From assembly GCA_947095585.1 (NCBI GenBank), contig OX352763.1:109099908-109163907 (forward strand): DNA of 64,000 nucleotides. The letters run 5' to 3'. The position numbers were made by a program, and so were the translations under genes. Below the pieces are notes generated by a model, which was given only the letters and a program-made list of their open reading frames with translations, had not been told where the DNA came from and did no database searches. Source of the DNA: Nephrocerus scutellatus (taxonomy: Eukaryota; Arthropoda; Insecta; Diptera; Pipunculidae). How positions within the stretch are numbered: position 1 is the stretch's first letter; each line of letters begins with the position of its first letter. Positions 1-11,049 of this stretch are shown here, one piece after another.

Positions 1-628
1 TTTTCTTAACTTAAACAAACTCGTAACTCGGGTGAACAAAATTCACACCACACCAGATAGTGTTTCGAGTAAGTTTTGTGGTTTGGTTTTAGGGGGTTCC
101 CATTTCTCTATCTCTCTCTAGGTGCGTTTCTCTTATTTAGATAATGGCAAGTGAAATTGTTTTTGATGGACTCGACTCGTGCGGATGGGTTTAATCGGAT
201 TATTAATTCAAGCAAAGTAGAAAAGTTTAACAACTATGTTCTCTTAAAGTTCAGGAGGATCATATTCTATAGGGTTTTTTTCAATAAGGGCGACACATTT
301 TTGTACTACGTATTTATCTGTCCTAAGATTTACTGCGGTTTTGTTTACCAGTGTCAGTGTCTACCATTTAATAATGGAACAATATACGCTTCAACAAGGT
401 CTACGTCTACTTTATACACAACTAGCTGTTAACCACGGTGTTACCTGGGACCCCCCCCACCTATCATATCAATACATCAAGACCTGTCAAAAATTAAAAT
501 AAGAGGCGTTGCCCGGCTGCACCCCCCCCATACTGACCTTACCAAACTGACCACTACCAAAATTACCACCCCACTGACCCACACCAACCTATCCCTTCCC
601 CACACTAGCCCACACCACTAAGCCCCCC
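1..628. other. Unassigned non-coding stretch
   Basis: No homologous coding sequence was recognised on either strand. A 93-codon open frame at 151-432 (+) has a skewed composition and no recognisable domain, so it is taken as chance. The right part (about 450-630) is rich in C runs and CCAC/CACC-like simple sequence. Confidence 0.5.
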
Positions 629-1019
629 CTACTCCACTGACCCAAAACATCCGGAGCAAAAAACCTTGTACAATGGTGAAAACCTGATCAATACGTTATG
701 GTTTAGAAACAGTAAAAAGTCGCAGCGGGCTAAATCTGGAGAATAAGCTGTATGTGATGGTAACATTTCGTAGCCCAAGTTATTGACTTTTGCCATGGTA
801 ACTATACACGTGTGGAACCGTGCATTGTCTTGATCGAAAAGCACTTTTTTCTTCACTTCACCAAATGCGATCAAATCAATATATAATCTGTCCAAAAGCT
901 CTGAATAATATTCGCCGGTGATCGCTTTACCATTTTCAAGAAAATCGATGTGAATGACATCCCAAAAAACTGTGGCCATGACCTTTTGATGGGGTGGATC
1001 ATAATTAACTTTTAAAAAA
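629..1019 (-). mobile_element. mariner transposase C-terminal fragment
   Basis: Read on the minus strand this gives VFWDVIHIDFLENGKAITGE, then KKKVLFDQDNARFHT and YSPDLARCDF. These are the classic mariner-family blocks around the second and third catalytic Asp of the DDE/D domain. Only the C-terminal part remains: the N-terminal helix-turn-helix and the first catalytic Asp are missing, and the frame stops at 629. I count 35 residues between the two Asp, where mariner normally has 34. The fragment abuts a plus-strand RT relic at about 1020. No terminal inverted repeats were seen. It is a dead remnant; the family assignment is firm, the subfamily is not. Confidence 0.85.
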
Positions 1020-1020
1020 A

Positions 1021-1602
1021 GTTAAGTAAGCTTGGTATCCGTGGCAATTTTCAAAAATGGTTATCCTCTTATTTGACAAACAAATTACAAATGGTCCGAA
1101 TTGGCGAAACTTCCTCGAACGTCATGGTGGCTAAGTCAGGAGTTCCACAAGGAAACCATATCGTTCCAATTTTTTTTTTTTTGTAAATTTTGTAAACTTA
1201 TTACAGAAAATTTTAAATATGCAAAATGTCTCTTATAATGCACATGATTTAAAAATATTTAACGAAGTCACTGATTGTTTTGTGTTTTAAAATGAGACAA
1301 TGGTGTATTCTAAATAAGTTATATATTTTTATTAAATGAAAAGTTTTTACAGCTCACCATAGACTCCAGTGTTATTCCAATAATCATATGATGCTCAAAA
1401 CTTTCAGAACCTTTTTAAATTGTTATTGAGTTGGAAATTATATTCGGTGAAAGGTTTATATTTGGATCACATAAAGATTTTATTGTTGCAAGGGCAAACT
1501 CAATAAATGGATCTTTTAAACGTAGTTGTAAATATTTTTGAGACAGGCCTTACACATTAAAATATTTATTTCTAATGTTAATGAGACCAATTCTAAGGTA
1601 TA
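1021..1602 (+). mobile_element. CR1/Jockey-like RT relic, left half (split by nested element)
   Basis: Plus-strand translation gives KLGIRGNFQKWLSSYLTNK, then a SGVPQGNHIVPI block (RT motif B'), followed after frameshifts by a DLKIFNEV block (usual context YADDLKIF), ELEIIFGERF and a final MRPILRYK. These follow the order of a Jockey/CR1-type RT palm and thumb. The YADD residues themselves have decayed in a T-rich stretch (1160-1185). The reading breaks at 1602 and resumes at 3126 with LEYCCVGWFPIKNIHINGIE, as expected for one protein interrupted by an insertion. It is non-functional. Confidence 0.75.
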
Positions 1603-3125
1603 AAAGATATAAAAGGTATAAGCTTAATATTCTCTGATAGAGCCAAATATTTGGGTCTTATTTTGGACGGGAGGCTGAGCTGGAAACCTATCATACAAGA
1701 GAGAGAGTTCGTAAAGCCACAGTGGCACTCTTCTAAAAAAAAAGCAAGAAAGCCATTGGTAGCCGTTGGGGTCTTCAACTCCATATAACCCATTGGCTAT
1801 ACACAGCGGTAGTAAGACCTATTCTTCTATACGGTGTGACTGTATGGTGGAATGCCTTAAATAAAAAAGTAAACCTTGACATATTAAGCAAAGTCCAAGG
1901 ATCAGCTAGTCTATGCATGAGTGGAGCACTTCGTACAACCCCATCCGCCGCATTGGACATCCTGTTCGACCTTAGACTACTCGACATTTACAGCAAGCAA
2001 GTAGCTGCTAGTTCGGCTATTTGCTTTAATGCTATCTCCCAGTGGACTAGAAATGAAATCGGTCACTCCTGAATCTAGTCAGGATCCCGGACAGCATAGA
2101 CTACACCATTCCGAAACTCTATTTCAACAAAAACTTCTAGTTCCAGATCAATCTGGGACGAAGACGCCTACCTGGAAGATTAACATATTCATTTTTACAC
2201 AGACGGGTCAAAAATTGATGACGGAGTGGGCGGAGGTGTTTCCTCACAAAAGATACATCTTAGCCTCTCTTTCCGTCTTCCAAATCACTGTAGTGTTTTC
2301 CAGGCTGAAATTATGACAATCAGTGAAGTCTTGTCTTGGTTGAAGAGAAACGTCATATCCGCTAAGGATATCCGTATATTCTCGGATAGCCAAGCTGCAC
2401 TGAAATCCCTGGAATCAGTCTCCACAAGTTCAATTTTAGACCTTAACTGCCGTTCATCTCTCGTGGAAATGGCTGGCGCAGTTCAATATCCACCTGGGTG
2501 CCGGGAGAGAAATTCCTGGTGACTGTATGGCTGACGAACTCGCCAAGCAAGGAACTACACTACCTTTCTTACCTGATGGTTCCATAGGCATCCCAATCGC
2601 TACATGCAAATTCTTGTTAAAGCGGGATGCTAAAGTAAAAACTAACTGTAGGTGGTGAAACGGTACAACTTGCACACCGCGACAAAGCTAGCCCAAGCTG
2701 GATCCGAAACACTCCAAGGGTTTGATCTCTCAAAAAAGTTCGCACATCGGTGCTATTGTAGATGTCATCACTGGACACTGTCTCATAGGCAGACATGCAG
2801 CAAGACTGGGAGTCTTCTCGAATGACTTCTGCAGAAGCTGCATGGATGAGGAGGTGAAGGAGGAGACCATCGTCCATGTTCTCTTGTACTTGTGCAGCCA
2901 TATCCCAAAGGCGTAAACTCCATATGGGAACTTTCTTCTACAAAGACACTAATGATCTCATCAACATTGACATTGGTAGTCTCCTACGCTTGATACGAAG
3001 CTCTAATTGGTTCATCGAGTAGGTGGAAGAAATTCTTCCTGATCCGTGTGGTATCACAATGGACCATTACTGGTCTACGTGTGTCGGTTCCACTGACAGC
3101 CACCTTAACCTAACCTAAACTAACC
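1603..3125 (+). mobile_element. RNase-H non-LTR retrotransposon, family A copy 1 (5'-truncated)
   Basis: This is the 3' part of an R1/LOA/I-like ORF2. RT thumb blocks are seen at 1620-2070 (HWLYTAVVRPILLYGVTVWW, SGALRTTPSAALDIL). An RNase H domain follows at 2190-2560, with catalytic Asp in YTDGSK, Glu in VFQAEI, Asp in IFSDSQAAL and a last Asp region CMADELAK. A Cys-rich C-terminus (FCRSCMDEE) lies near 2830. The pieces lie in different frames, so the element is dead. The 3' UTR ends in CTGACAGCCACCTTAACC plus CCTAA-like repeats at 3100-3121. It is closely related to the copy at 47314-49384. It is flanked by an imperfect direct repeat (1583-1601 and 3126-3144). Confidence 0.88.
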
Positions 3126-4010
3126 GAGATCAATTCTAGAATATTGTTGTGTAGGTTGGTTTCCGATTAAGAACATTCATATTAATGGGATCGAAAGAAT
3201 TCAAAAGAATTTTACTAAATACGCTTTAAGACATTTTAATTGGTCTTGTAATTAACCATGCTATCACACACGATGTTTGTTCATTGATATAAAAAAATTT
3301 AAAATAAGAAACGTATATTAACTGTCCTTAAGTACTTGCTAGTCTACCGATCAATATTCCTTCTAGATATCTCAGAAATAGTCATTTATTTTATAATAAT
3401 TTTCATAGAACGAATTTCGGACAAAACGAGCCCATTTCTACTGCTGATGTATAAAATTTTATTGTGAGCCCGAAGAGCGAAGCTTATATTCAGAGGATAT
3501 GAACTTTTTTTCAGCGAGCCTGTGTACGTTTGTACGTTTGTACATTGGTCAGTTTGCCGTGTCGGTTATCTCGGCTTCGACCAGTCAACATTTGATGGGA
3601 CTTATTTTAAAACAATTGGTTAGCGGTCGGCTTGCGATGGCGCAATTTTTCATTCATAGGGCTTACTACTCCTGAGGAAACTGAGAAAAATACTAAATCG
3701 CTACACATCGCTATTGCATTTTTTTATAGCCCTAAAGGGTTGCCAAGTTAAATGTGGTTTTTTCAGTCTACTTCAGAAATCGCTTACGACTAAAAGACCT
3801 ATCGTTTATGAATGAAAGACCTACATTTAACGTTGCATACTATTAGGCTTTTAAGATAAGAAGCTCGATTTACTATCTTAACGATATTTGCAATAATGTT
3901 GACGGCAATTTATTGTCTAGAAATGAATTTAAAAACGTTATCTCAAAAAATTGTTAGAATGTAAAATTGGTTCTATATATGTATGTAAATAATAACAATA
4001 AAATGTAATT
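3126..4010 (+). mobile_element. CR1/Jockey-like RT relic, right half
   Basis: This continues the RT at 1021-1602: LEYCCVGWF, HINGIERIQKNFTKYALRHF, then NNFHRTNFGQNEPI near 3390-3440. The C-terminal block IYYLNDICNNVDGNLLSRNE appears at about 3867-3930. Between about 3465 and 3845 the similarity stops and unrelated repeat sequence occurs, suggesting a second insertion. The order and joining of the blocks are what is expected for the C-terminal third of a Jockey/CR1-type ORF2. Several stops and frameshifts are present. Confidence 0.65.
3540..3655 (+). repeat. Unclassified dispersed repeat K, partial copy
   Basis: It shares TTTGATGGGACTTRTTTTAA followed by AACAATTGGTTAGC and a GGCTTGCGATGRCG-like stretch with the copies at 20541-20850 (+) and 53540-53835 (-). 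It sits inside the decayed RT at 3126-4010. It has no coding potential and its class is unknown. Confidence 0.7.
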
Positions 4011-4467
4011 AGCCAGAGTATAAAGACCATTAATGAAAATAAATAAAATGATCGATGGTCGATTTGTGTTCTCTAAGAATACAAGTTCGAGCTTATCTGG
4101 CAACTTATCGAATAATTCGCTAAGCGTTCTTGAAAAGAGCTATTAATCCCACACATTGCTATATCTTCCACGGTGCACCGCAAGCGTTTTTTTCCTTATA
4201 AAAAAGTAATTGCTAAACGGATAAAAAATTTGATTTATTGTATGCAGTTATTGTTGTTGTTCTAATGAAGAAGTTGGTTTTAAATTAATGACAAGTTAAG
4301 CACTCAACCGACTGCTAATTAGAGCTTTGCTAATCGTTTTGATTCCATTCTCTATAAATCAGAAAAATGCACTCACTCCATTTACCAGCAGGAGAGAACC
4401 TTTGCAAATTAAGACATCAGGACATTGTAAAAGTTCACAAGAGGGAGAGACAGACGTTTTGCAAATT
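4011..4467. other. Non-coding AT-rich stretch
   Basis: I see no gene, RNA or recognisable element here. AATAAAATG-type AT-rich sequence near 3990-4050 may be the old 3' UTR of the preceding RT relic. Confidence 0.4.
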
Positions 4468-4682
4468 ATCATACAAATGATTGCAGTTCAGTTATGTGTG
4501 TTGGCCATCCGCTTTTTTACCATCTGATGACGTCAACTGACACTAGACATAAGAAGAAATGGAGGTCCTAGAATATCCTACAAATGAATTCAGTTCGGTT
4601 GTGTTCTTTGGCCATCTGCTCTTCTACCGTCTGATGACGTCAACTGATATTAAACATAGGGCATTGGAGTCCTACAATATCA
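4468..4682. repeat. Tandem duplication, about 107 bp x 2, each with a CRE palindrome
   Basis: Two adjacent units align from CATACAAATGATTGCAGTTC and CCTACAAATGAATTCAGTTC onward. Each contains TCTGATGACGTCAACTGA, so the palindrome TGACGTCA occurs at 4528-4535 and 4635-4642, exactly 107 bases apart. TGACGTCA is the known CREB/ATF binding palindrome. Whether it functions here is unknown, since no gene is adjacent. Confidence 0.8.
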
Positions 4683-5339
4683 GTTTTGCTGCTTGAAAAG
4701 AAAACCCAGCAACTAAATCATCGGGAAACGTCATCTTCGTTGTATAGTTGGTCATAATAGCCCTACCAATCGAGACAAAAGAAAAGGAAAACTTTCAACA
4801 GACGACGACGACCATCAGAGTTCCTCCAATGTGCAAACTTTTGCGTCGTCGTCGTATATTTTCTTCTCCTGACAGTTTCCTATTTAGGAACAATAACTTT
4901 TCAAGTCTTTTGGGTTTGTGCAATATGCAATGTGTGGGTGTGATGAGGAGATAGTCATCGTTTTCTTCTGCTGCGTCTTTAGCATCATCATCAGACAGAA
5001 AACGAAAGACACAGGTATATATCCGGTTTCAGTTGTTTTTTTTTATATCCCCTGCAAATGAACGATAATGTATCCTTGTATCCTTATCTTGCTCATTTGT
5101 TATTTTGGTGGCTTTTCAAAAGGAATCCTTTCCTCGGAAGAACTTTGGGGGAAAGTTTTCTGAAAACATGTTTTTCATTAAAGTTTTCCGAGAGATTTCA
5201 TTTTTGTTTTCTTTTTTCGAGTTGTTTTTCGTAAAAATATTTTTCGAAAAATTGAAAATGGTTTTTCGATAAAGTTACTGAGATAAGAGTTCGAGAGATT
5301 AGATATTAGGACTTGGAAGAAGGTTGTTGAACTTTTTAT
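4683..5339. other. Non-coding stretch
   Basis: There is simple-sequence character (GACGACGACGA near 4803, repeated GTTTTTCG near 5220-5270) and no recognisable gene. The short open frame at 4748-4954 has no homology I recognise. Confidence 0.4.
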
Positions 5340-5860
5340 TTTTTATTAAATTCTCTATATCAACATCGCATCGCGTGCCCGTATGTTTGTCTGTTTGCTT
5401 GTCGTGGAATTTTGTGATCAATTATTAACCCACTTTCCACAGCCCAATTTTATTGAAACTTTGCACACATGTGTATTTCCGGTGACAACACTTGCTATTA
5501 AAATTTGGAAGTGATCGAGCACTAGGGTCGGTGGGCTCCAATATAAATTTTTTTCTCGATTGATTGATTGATCGGGCCGAGGTGCTCCGATAAATTTTTT
5601 TTTAAAAATAACTCCAACTTTCTTTAAATTTTGAACACATGTGTATCTCCGGTGACAAAACCTTTTCGTAAAAATTTGGAAGTGGTCGGTCCTCAGGCCC
5701 GAGGGACTCCGATAAAATTTTTCTTTAAACAAATTTTTTTTATGCACCCGGTTTTCTTTAAATTTTACACAAATGTGTATCTCCGCTTAGTGAATTTACA
5801 AGAAAAATTAGAATTTTTTGGGCTGTGTTTTTTTGAAGCAATTTTTTAGCAACAAATTGG
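5340..5860. repeat. Dispersed repeat family L, about three degenerate tandem units
   Basis: The motif ATGTGTATCTCCGGTGACAA followed by AAAATTTGGAAGTGRTCG and a CTCCGATAAA-like segment recurs from about 5450, 5620 and 5750. A diverged copy in opposite orientation occurs at about 63240-63370. The left edge (TTAAATTCTCTATATCAACATCGC, then GCGTGCCCGT) resembles 46850-46880. It is non-coding and its class is unknown. Confidence 0.65.
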
Positions 5861-6019
5861 TCCACATAGAAGTGTACGAGGGTTGATTAGAAAAAAATTG
5901 ACTATATTTGAATTTCGCTGGCTTTTTATGTCAAATTGCTGAACATTTTGTTTGTTGTGTTGGTACACTACTGCCATGTTAACGGTGGGCCATTTAAAAT
6001 TTTGTTCTTAAAAACGCTG

Positions 6020-6978
6020 GTAAATGAGTAAGCATCAATATCTCTTGAATATTTTTTTATTGTGATAGTTGGAGTCTCCGATTTAAGAATGAAAACCCAG
6101 CCTTAGAGTAAGCCATTCTGTGAGTCCAGTTTTCAAAGAACTTTTTCGATGATTGCGGCTCCCATCTCGCGAAAAACAGTCGCAATGTTAATTTTTAATG
6201 CGGGAATTGTCTCTGGATTATTCGCATAACATCCTTAAAAGCTTCCCATAGAAAAAAGTCTATCGGCGTCAAATCGCAGCACCGCGCAGGCCATCTTCAA
6301 AACGGCTGATGTCAATCGGTTGCCAAATTTGGCGCGCAAGAGATCGATTGTCATTCGGCTCGTTTGGCATGTGGCGCCATCTTGTCGAAACCAAAGGTAG
6401 TCCACATTTTTCGCGTCGATTTGAGTTGGTCAGCATTGACGGTAGCGGCGTTTTCGAAGAAAATTGGGCCAATCATGCCACCACTTCGAAATCCACACCA
6501 AACTGTCACTCTTGGTGGATGCAGTGGTTCTCTACGATTACGTGTGACAGTTTCGAATCCCAAACCAGTTCTGTTTGTTTACATAGGCCCAGAGATGGAA
6601 ATGCGCTTTGTCTGAAAAGATGATTTTTCGACCAAACTCGACGTCATTATCAAGCTGGTCTATGGCCCATGCAGAGAACTGATATCGAAGCGGATGGTCA
6701 TTTGCATTCAACTCGTGAGTCATCTGGACCTTGTAAGCGACTACTTTAAGTCTTTGTGCAGTATTCTGCTCAGGCTGGTGCGACTAATGGCCAGTTGCTG
6801 CGATTGGCGTCGCGTTGAGGTTAATGGATTCTGTCCCACACTATGGGCCACAGCCGAAATATTATCAGGCGTGCGAACTGTCCGAGCTCAAGACCCCACT
6901 TCGGTTATCCAATAGCAAGCTTTTCTCACGAACTTTCTTCACCAATTTAACTACAGCGGTTCTGCTTAGGGCTCTTTT
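6020..6978 (-). mobile_element. DD41D (rosa-type) Tc1/mariner transposase relic
   Basis: Read on the minus strand in shifting frames. An N-terminal HTH remnant LVKKVREKSLLLDNRSGV lies near 6900-6970. It is followed by RRQSQQLAISRTSLSRILHK, MTHELNANDHPLRYQFSAWA, the first catalytic Asp in IIFSDKAHFHLWAYVNKQN and PRVTVWCGFRSGGMIGPIFF. The second Asp is in FRQDGATCQTSRMTIDLLRA at about 6330-6400, then a damaged CCDLTPIDFFLW-like block near 6270. At least four frame changes are needed. It has the same domain order as the better copy at 26786-28023 but is clearly a different, older copy. Confidence 0.82.
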
Positions 6979-6984
6979 AAGACA

Positions 6985-8150
6985 AATATCTATTTATTTA
7001 CAAAATTCGCACGGTTTCGGCTACACAACACCGTTCGGTGAGATATACCATAAAATCACCAGTAGAACGTTGCCCACGAAATCCATACTGCCGGTCACTA
7101 AGGATTTTGTTGGTTTCAAGATATATTTCTTAAGCTGATAATTGATCAGCGTTTCCATGACCTTGGAAAGAATGGATGTAAGTGCTATGGGTCGGTACGA
7201 AGAAGGAGACGACGGCTCGCCTTTTTTGGTTATGGGCTGGACAAATGCTGTTTTCCAACTACTCGGGAAGAGTCCATAAGAATAGGATAGATGAAAAAGC
7301 TTACGTAATGGTAATGCCAGCTTGGAAGAACACCTCTTCAGAACTAATGGGGAAATACCATCTGGCCCAGAGCGGATTTGTGAGTGTTGAGATCATTTAA
7401 AACTCTAGCAACTAAACGAGTACGAATGAATATCTGTCCCATAGAGGTTCAATACTCGGGGGTGCAGGAGGCAGCAATCTAGAAGCGTGGAGCTAGCTGC
7501 AAAATGTGCAGCAAACATATTGGCTTTGTCTGTAGAGTTGGCAACTGGAGTGTCTTTATAAATGAGCGTTGGAATCGACGACGAGGCTGTATTTTTGATT
7601 CTTTTCACAAAACACCAGAAATGTTTACTACCTTTGGGACATTGTAGTATTTTTTGCCTCAAATTTTGGTCGTAGGCGAATTTGAGTCGCCGAAGATAGG
7701 CATTGCAATCATTTCTTGCTCGTTTAAAATTTGTTCGGTTTTCCTGAGTAGGGTTTACCTTGTAAAACCAAAATCATACCTCTCTAATCGTAGAAGCCTT
7801 TTTGCAGCTCGAGTTATACCATCCATCTTCCTTGGGTTTGAAAGAATTATTCCTGAAATGGATAAAGTCTCTCATACCAATAAGGATGATGTTTGTGATT
7901 TCATCAGCGGCGGTATCCACGTTTCTATCGTGAAACAATAGCGACCAGATAATACCCCAAAAGAAGTTGTTATGGCCATCCCACTTGGCTTTCTTTTGGG
8001 AGTTTTTTCTTTAACTGCGTTATTTATCAACGAGAAATTAACTGATACTTCACAATGGTCTGGTGAGCCTTGAGGCGATAATTCATTGACGGAGTAATTA
8101 TCAGGACGAGAGGTAAGGAACAAGTCAAGGGTGTAACGTTTTTAAAAACT
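6985..8150 (-). mobile_element. Jockey/CR1-like non-LTR ORF2 relic (family G)
   Basis: The minus strand reads from the endonuclease end into the RT: DLFLTSRPDNYSVNELSPQG and SPDHCEVSVNFSL (8130-8040). Then NFKRARNDCNAYLRRLKFAYDQ, CPKGSKHFWCFVKRIKN (7640-7580), a GPDGISPLVLK-like block near 7370 and SSYRPIALTSILSKVMETLI near 7180. SSDHC and SYRPI are conserved endonuclease and RT landmarks. The catalytic YADD part is missing: the copy stops near 6985, where the DD41D relic begins. Stops and frameshifts make it inactive. Sister copies are at 40830-41990 (-) and 20163-20480 (+). Confidence 0.8.
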
Positions 8151-8559
8151 GAAAGTTCCAAGATATAACCTGCAATTTACAAAATAAAACCAAAACATTG
8201 TTAATAGTAAGAGAAGGGGGACGGTTAGGCAGCGTGGAAGGCGCTAACAGAGCAGATGGCGAGCGAAGACATATCCCTTAATCATTTGCTCCTACAAAAG
8301 AAATGTTTAAAATTAGGAGATATGCAGTACATCCTTAACTTGGCTGGCAGAACTTCTTAACAAGGATAGAATGAAGAACAGCACCAGCTGAATACGGCTC
8401 TCTAGAGAATAAGTTTCCAACTTCTATACAACATTAATTGCAAACGAACCGCTAATATGCCATAAAGAAAACTTGAATTTCTCACCAAACAAATGTGCCT
8501 CTCGTCCCTAATCGTTATTGTTCAAAAGCAATCATCACAGCCAGTTTTGCAAGTTCCGA
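8151..8559. other. Non-coding stretch
   Basis: No gene or element was recognised. The upstream part of the family G endonuclease is expected here but cannot be followed. Confidence 0.4.
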
Positions 8560-8615
8560 TTGCACTGCCGGGAGGCCAGAACCGGACCCCGGTAGTAGAG
8601 CCAAATATGATGATG
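8560..8615 (+). mobile_element. 3'-end fragment of RTE-like family E, with (ATG)n tail
   Basis: CCGGGAGGCCAGAACCGGAC and then AGAGCCAAATATGATGATGA match, in reverse orientation, the extreme 3' end of the element at 35702-38512. It is a very short 5'-truncated insertion typical of target-primed reverse transcription. Confidence 0.75.
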
Positions 8616-10224
8616 ATTGCATTGCACGTGACGCAATCTCCTCGGAGAAATATCGATAAAAAAATTCGATTTAAAAAGTTGGTAATGTCCTTACGCCAAA
8701 TGCCCTATCATCACCTTACAAATGTCCAAAGGACGAACGAAACACACAGAGCAACAACACGAGCAAAATGAATTAAAAACTTGGTCACATACAGAACTCA
8801 TTTCGGCTAACAATGGAGTAAATAGCTGCCTAAGTACGAGTCCAACTAATATCCAATAAGCTATAATGACAATAAGAAATTTATCTATCATGGGGAAAGG
8901 ATGTGGTGGATGCGAGCAGACAGGATGTGTGTTGCATCAGCGTTTGTTATTCCTTTTAATTGGAATCAATTTGTTGCGAGTTTAAAAAGTAAGACGACTT
9001 TCCCATCCACACCACCGCAATTGTGTCAACAACAATGCACAACACGCGGAGCAGACGAAGCCGTTCCAATAAGCAATAATCATAGATGATATGTTGTATA
9101 TTGGAGGAGCGCTGTTTGCCAGGCATCCTGTTCGGCTTTAAACTGCCAACACCCTGTTGTTTGCTGTTCTACATTCTCATCCACAATAAGTGGATAAGTG
9201 ATGGTGGTGTATGTGCGAATATAGAGTTTAAGGAAGCGTAACGTTCCGATTCATGAAACTGAAAAGAACGACCACTGACTTTGTCCAGGAAATTTATGCC
9301 ATCGACCACCATTCACTCGTAAAGCCGGTGCATCGCCGCCCCGTATATGAATTGATGCAAACAAACTCCAAGTCGACGAATCGACCTATAGAGGTGAACA
9401 AACATTGCAGGCAGGAAGCAACCATGCTGCCTGCCAGCAAGATTTGTGTTCTTTTCCAGAAACAGAAACAGAAACGAACAAACATCGCCTGTGTGGAGTA
9501 AACTGTTCGCTGAGTCGCCACAGAACTTATAGCATCCTTTGATGATGATGGCATACGCATACGTATAGAAGTGGCAGGAAGCGATGAATAGATCCTTGAA
9601 GAGCAAGCAAACACAGAGCAGAGCAGCGAAAGGGAATTGACTTCTTTTTAGGTTTCACTTGACGAAGTTTTCCTTTCACGTTTCAAGTTTCAAAGATTCA
9701 ACGTTAAGAGAGTGGGAGCGCAAATTGAAGGAAAAGAACAACAACTATTAAACAGGAGAAGCAACACGAACAGTGGGTACCATTTGCAATGATGCTCGAT
9801 AAAAAAAATTAACATTTAATCGTAATTGCCGGTAATAATAGCGAAACTTAATCGCTGATATGGTGATTCAGTTCTGAATCATTGACTCTTCTGTAAAGCT
9901 ATTTGGAAAACCAAAGCTTCACTAAGCACAAAAGATCGCATGTTAAAGCGGCGCGCATACCACAGCTACTTCCAAAGCTCATTCCATATATGTATCTATA
10001 TAAATAAAACTTAAATTTCAGAGAAAGTGGCCGAAATGGGTGTGATTTGAGATGGCATCCCGCTTAAAGAAACATACACGAATTGACCGAAATCTTGCTG
10101 GTGGATATTTCTATTACTATCAATGGCACCCAAAAGAGTTAATAGTATCTCGCGTTGGCAAGAGATGGAGTAACTAATTCAATTTAAAGCTATTTCTTGT
10201 TAACGTCATCCTTCAAAATGACAT
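8616..10224. other. Unassigned non-coding stretch
   Basis: Several short open frames occur (for example 9253-9501 + and 9294-9614 -). They overlap on opposite strands and show no domains, and none looks like a real gene. No RNA gene was recognised. Confidence 0.45.
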
Positions 10225-10690
10225 CTGTCAAATTTCAGTCAGCTGACAAATTAAGTTTATGTTTGACAGCTGTCTTCCATGATCTTAGATAATATAAGAG
10301 ACTAGTCAGGCCGTATTCTTTTGTGGCCATTAGTTCCGGAGATATCATCTTCAGCAAACAGTCTGTCTCCGGTGAGAGTGTGAGGTATCGGTTTCGTAAT
10401 TCAATTAATGTTTGACAGCTGTCAAAAGTAAATTACTTCCATGATCTTAGACAATATAAGAGACTAGTCAACACTTATTCGTATACGGCCATCGGTGCTG
10501 AAGATATTATCTAAACAAACAGAATCTGTCTTTGGTGACTTTGTGCAGACTATTACGACCTCGTAATTCAGTTTGTATTTGAGAGCTATCAGAAGTGAAT
10601 TACGTCCATCATCATAGACAATATAAGAGACTAGTCAGGCCGTATTCTTATATGGCCATTGGTGCCGGAGATATCTTATTGAACCAGCAT
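10225..10690. repeat. Tandem repeat, about 165 bp x 3
   Basis: The core AATATAAGAGACTAGTCA recurs at 10291, 10453 and 10620 (spacings 162 and 167). It is flanked each time by GACAGCTGTC-like sequence, a GATCTTAGA-like block and a GGCCATnRGTGCYGGAGATA-like block. The units are diverged by substitutions and small indels. Non-coding. Confidence 0.88.
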
Positions 10691-11049
10691 TCTCTTCAGA
10701 TGTAATGTCATCGTCTTTGTATACGCAGAAAAGATTCGGTTCAAGAAAACTGCCTTGTGGTACTCTGAACACAACATGTCTGTTAACTCCATCAACTTGT
10801 GTTAACTGCTTCCAGTTTTCTAGGTATGATTTGAGTCACGAGTTCGTATTACCTTTCACGCCGAACTTCATTTTCTGTAATATAACTCGGTGATCCAGTG
10901 TGAAATAATAAAGTCCGACAATGCTCTTCAAATCCCATTCACGTTGTATATCTGCGATAATATCGACCAGAACGGAGCTTATGGTCGACATGAAAAAAGA
11001 CATGTACTCAATAACAGTAGACATAAAGATAGCTGTTTGGTAGAGGCAT

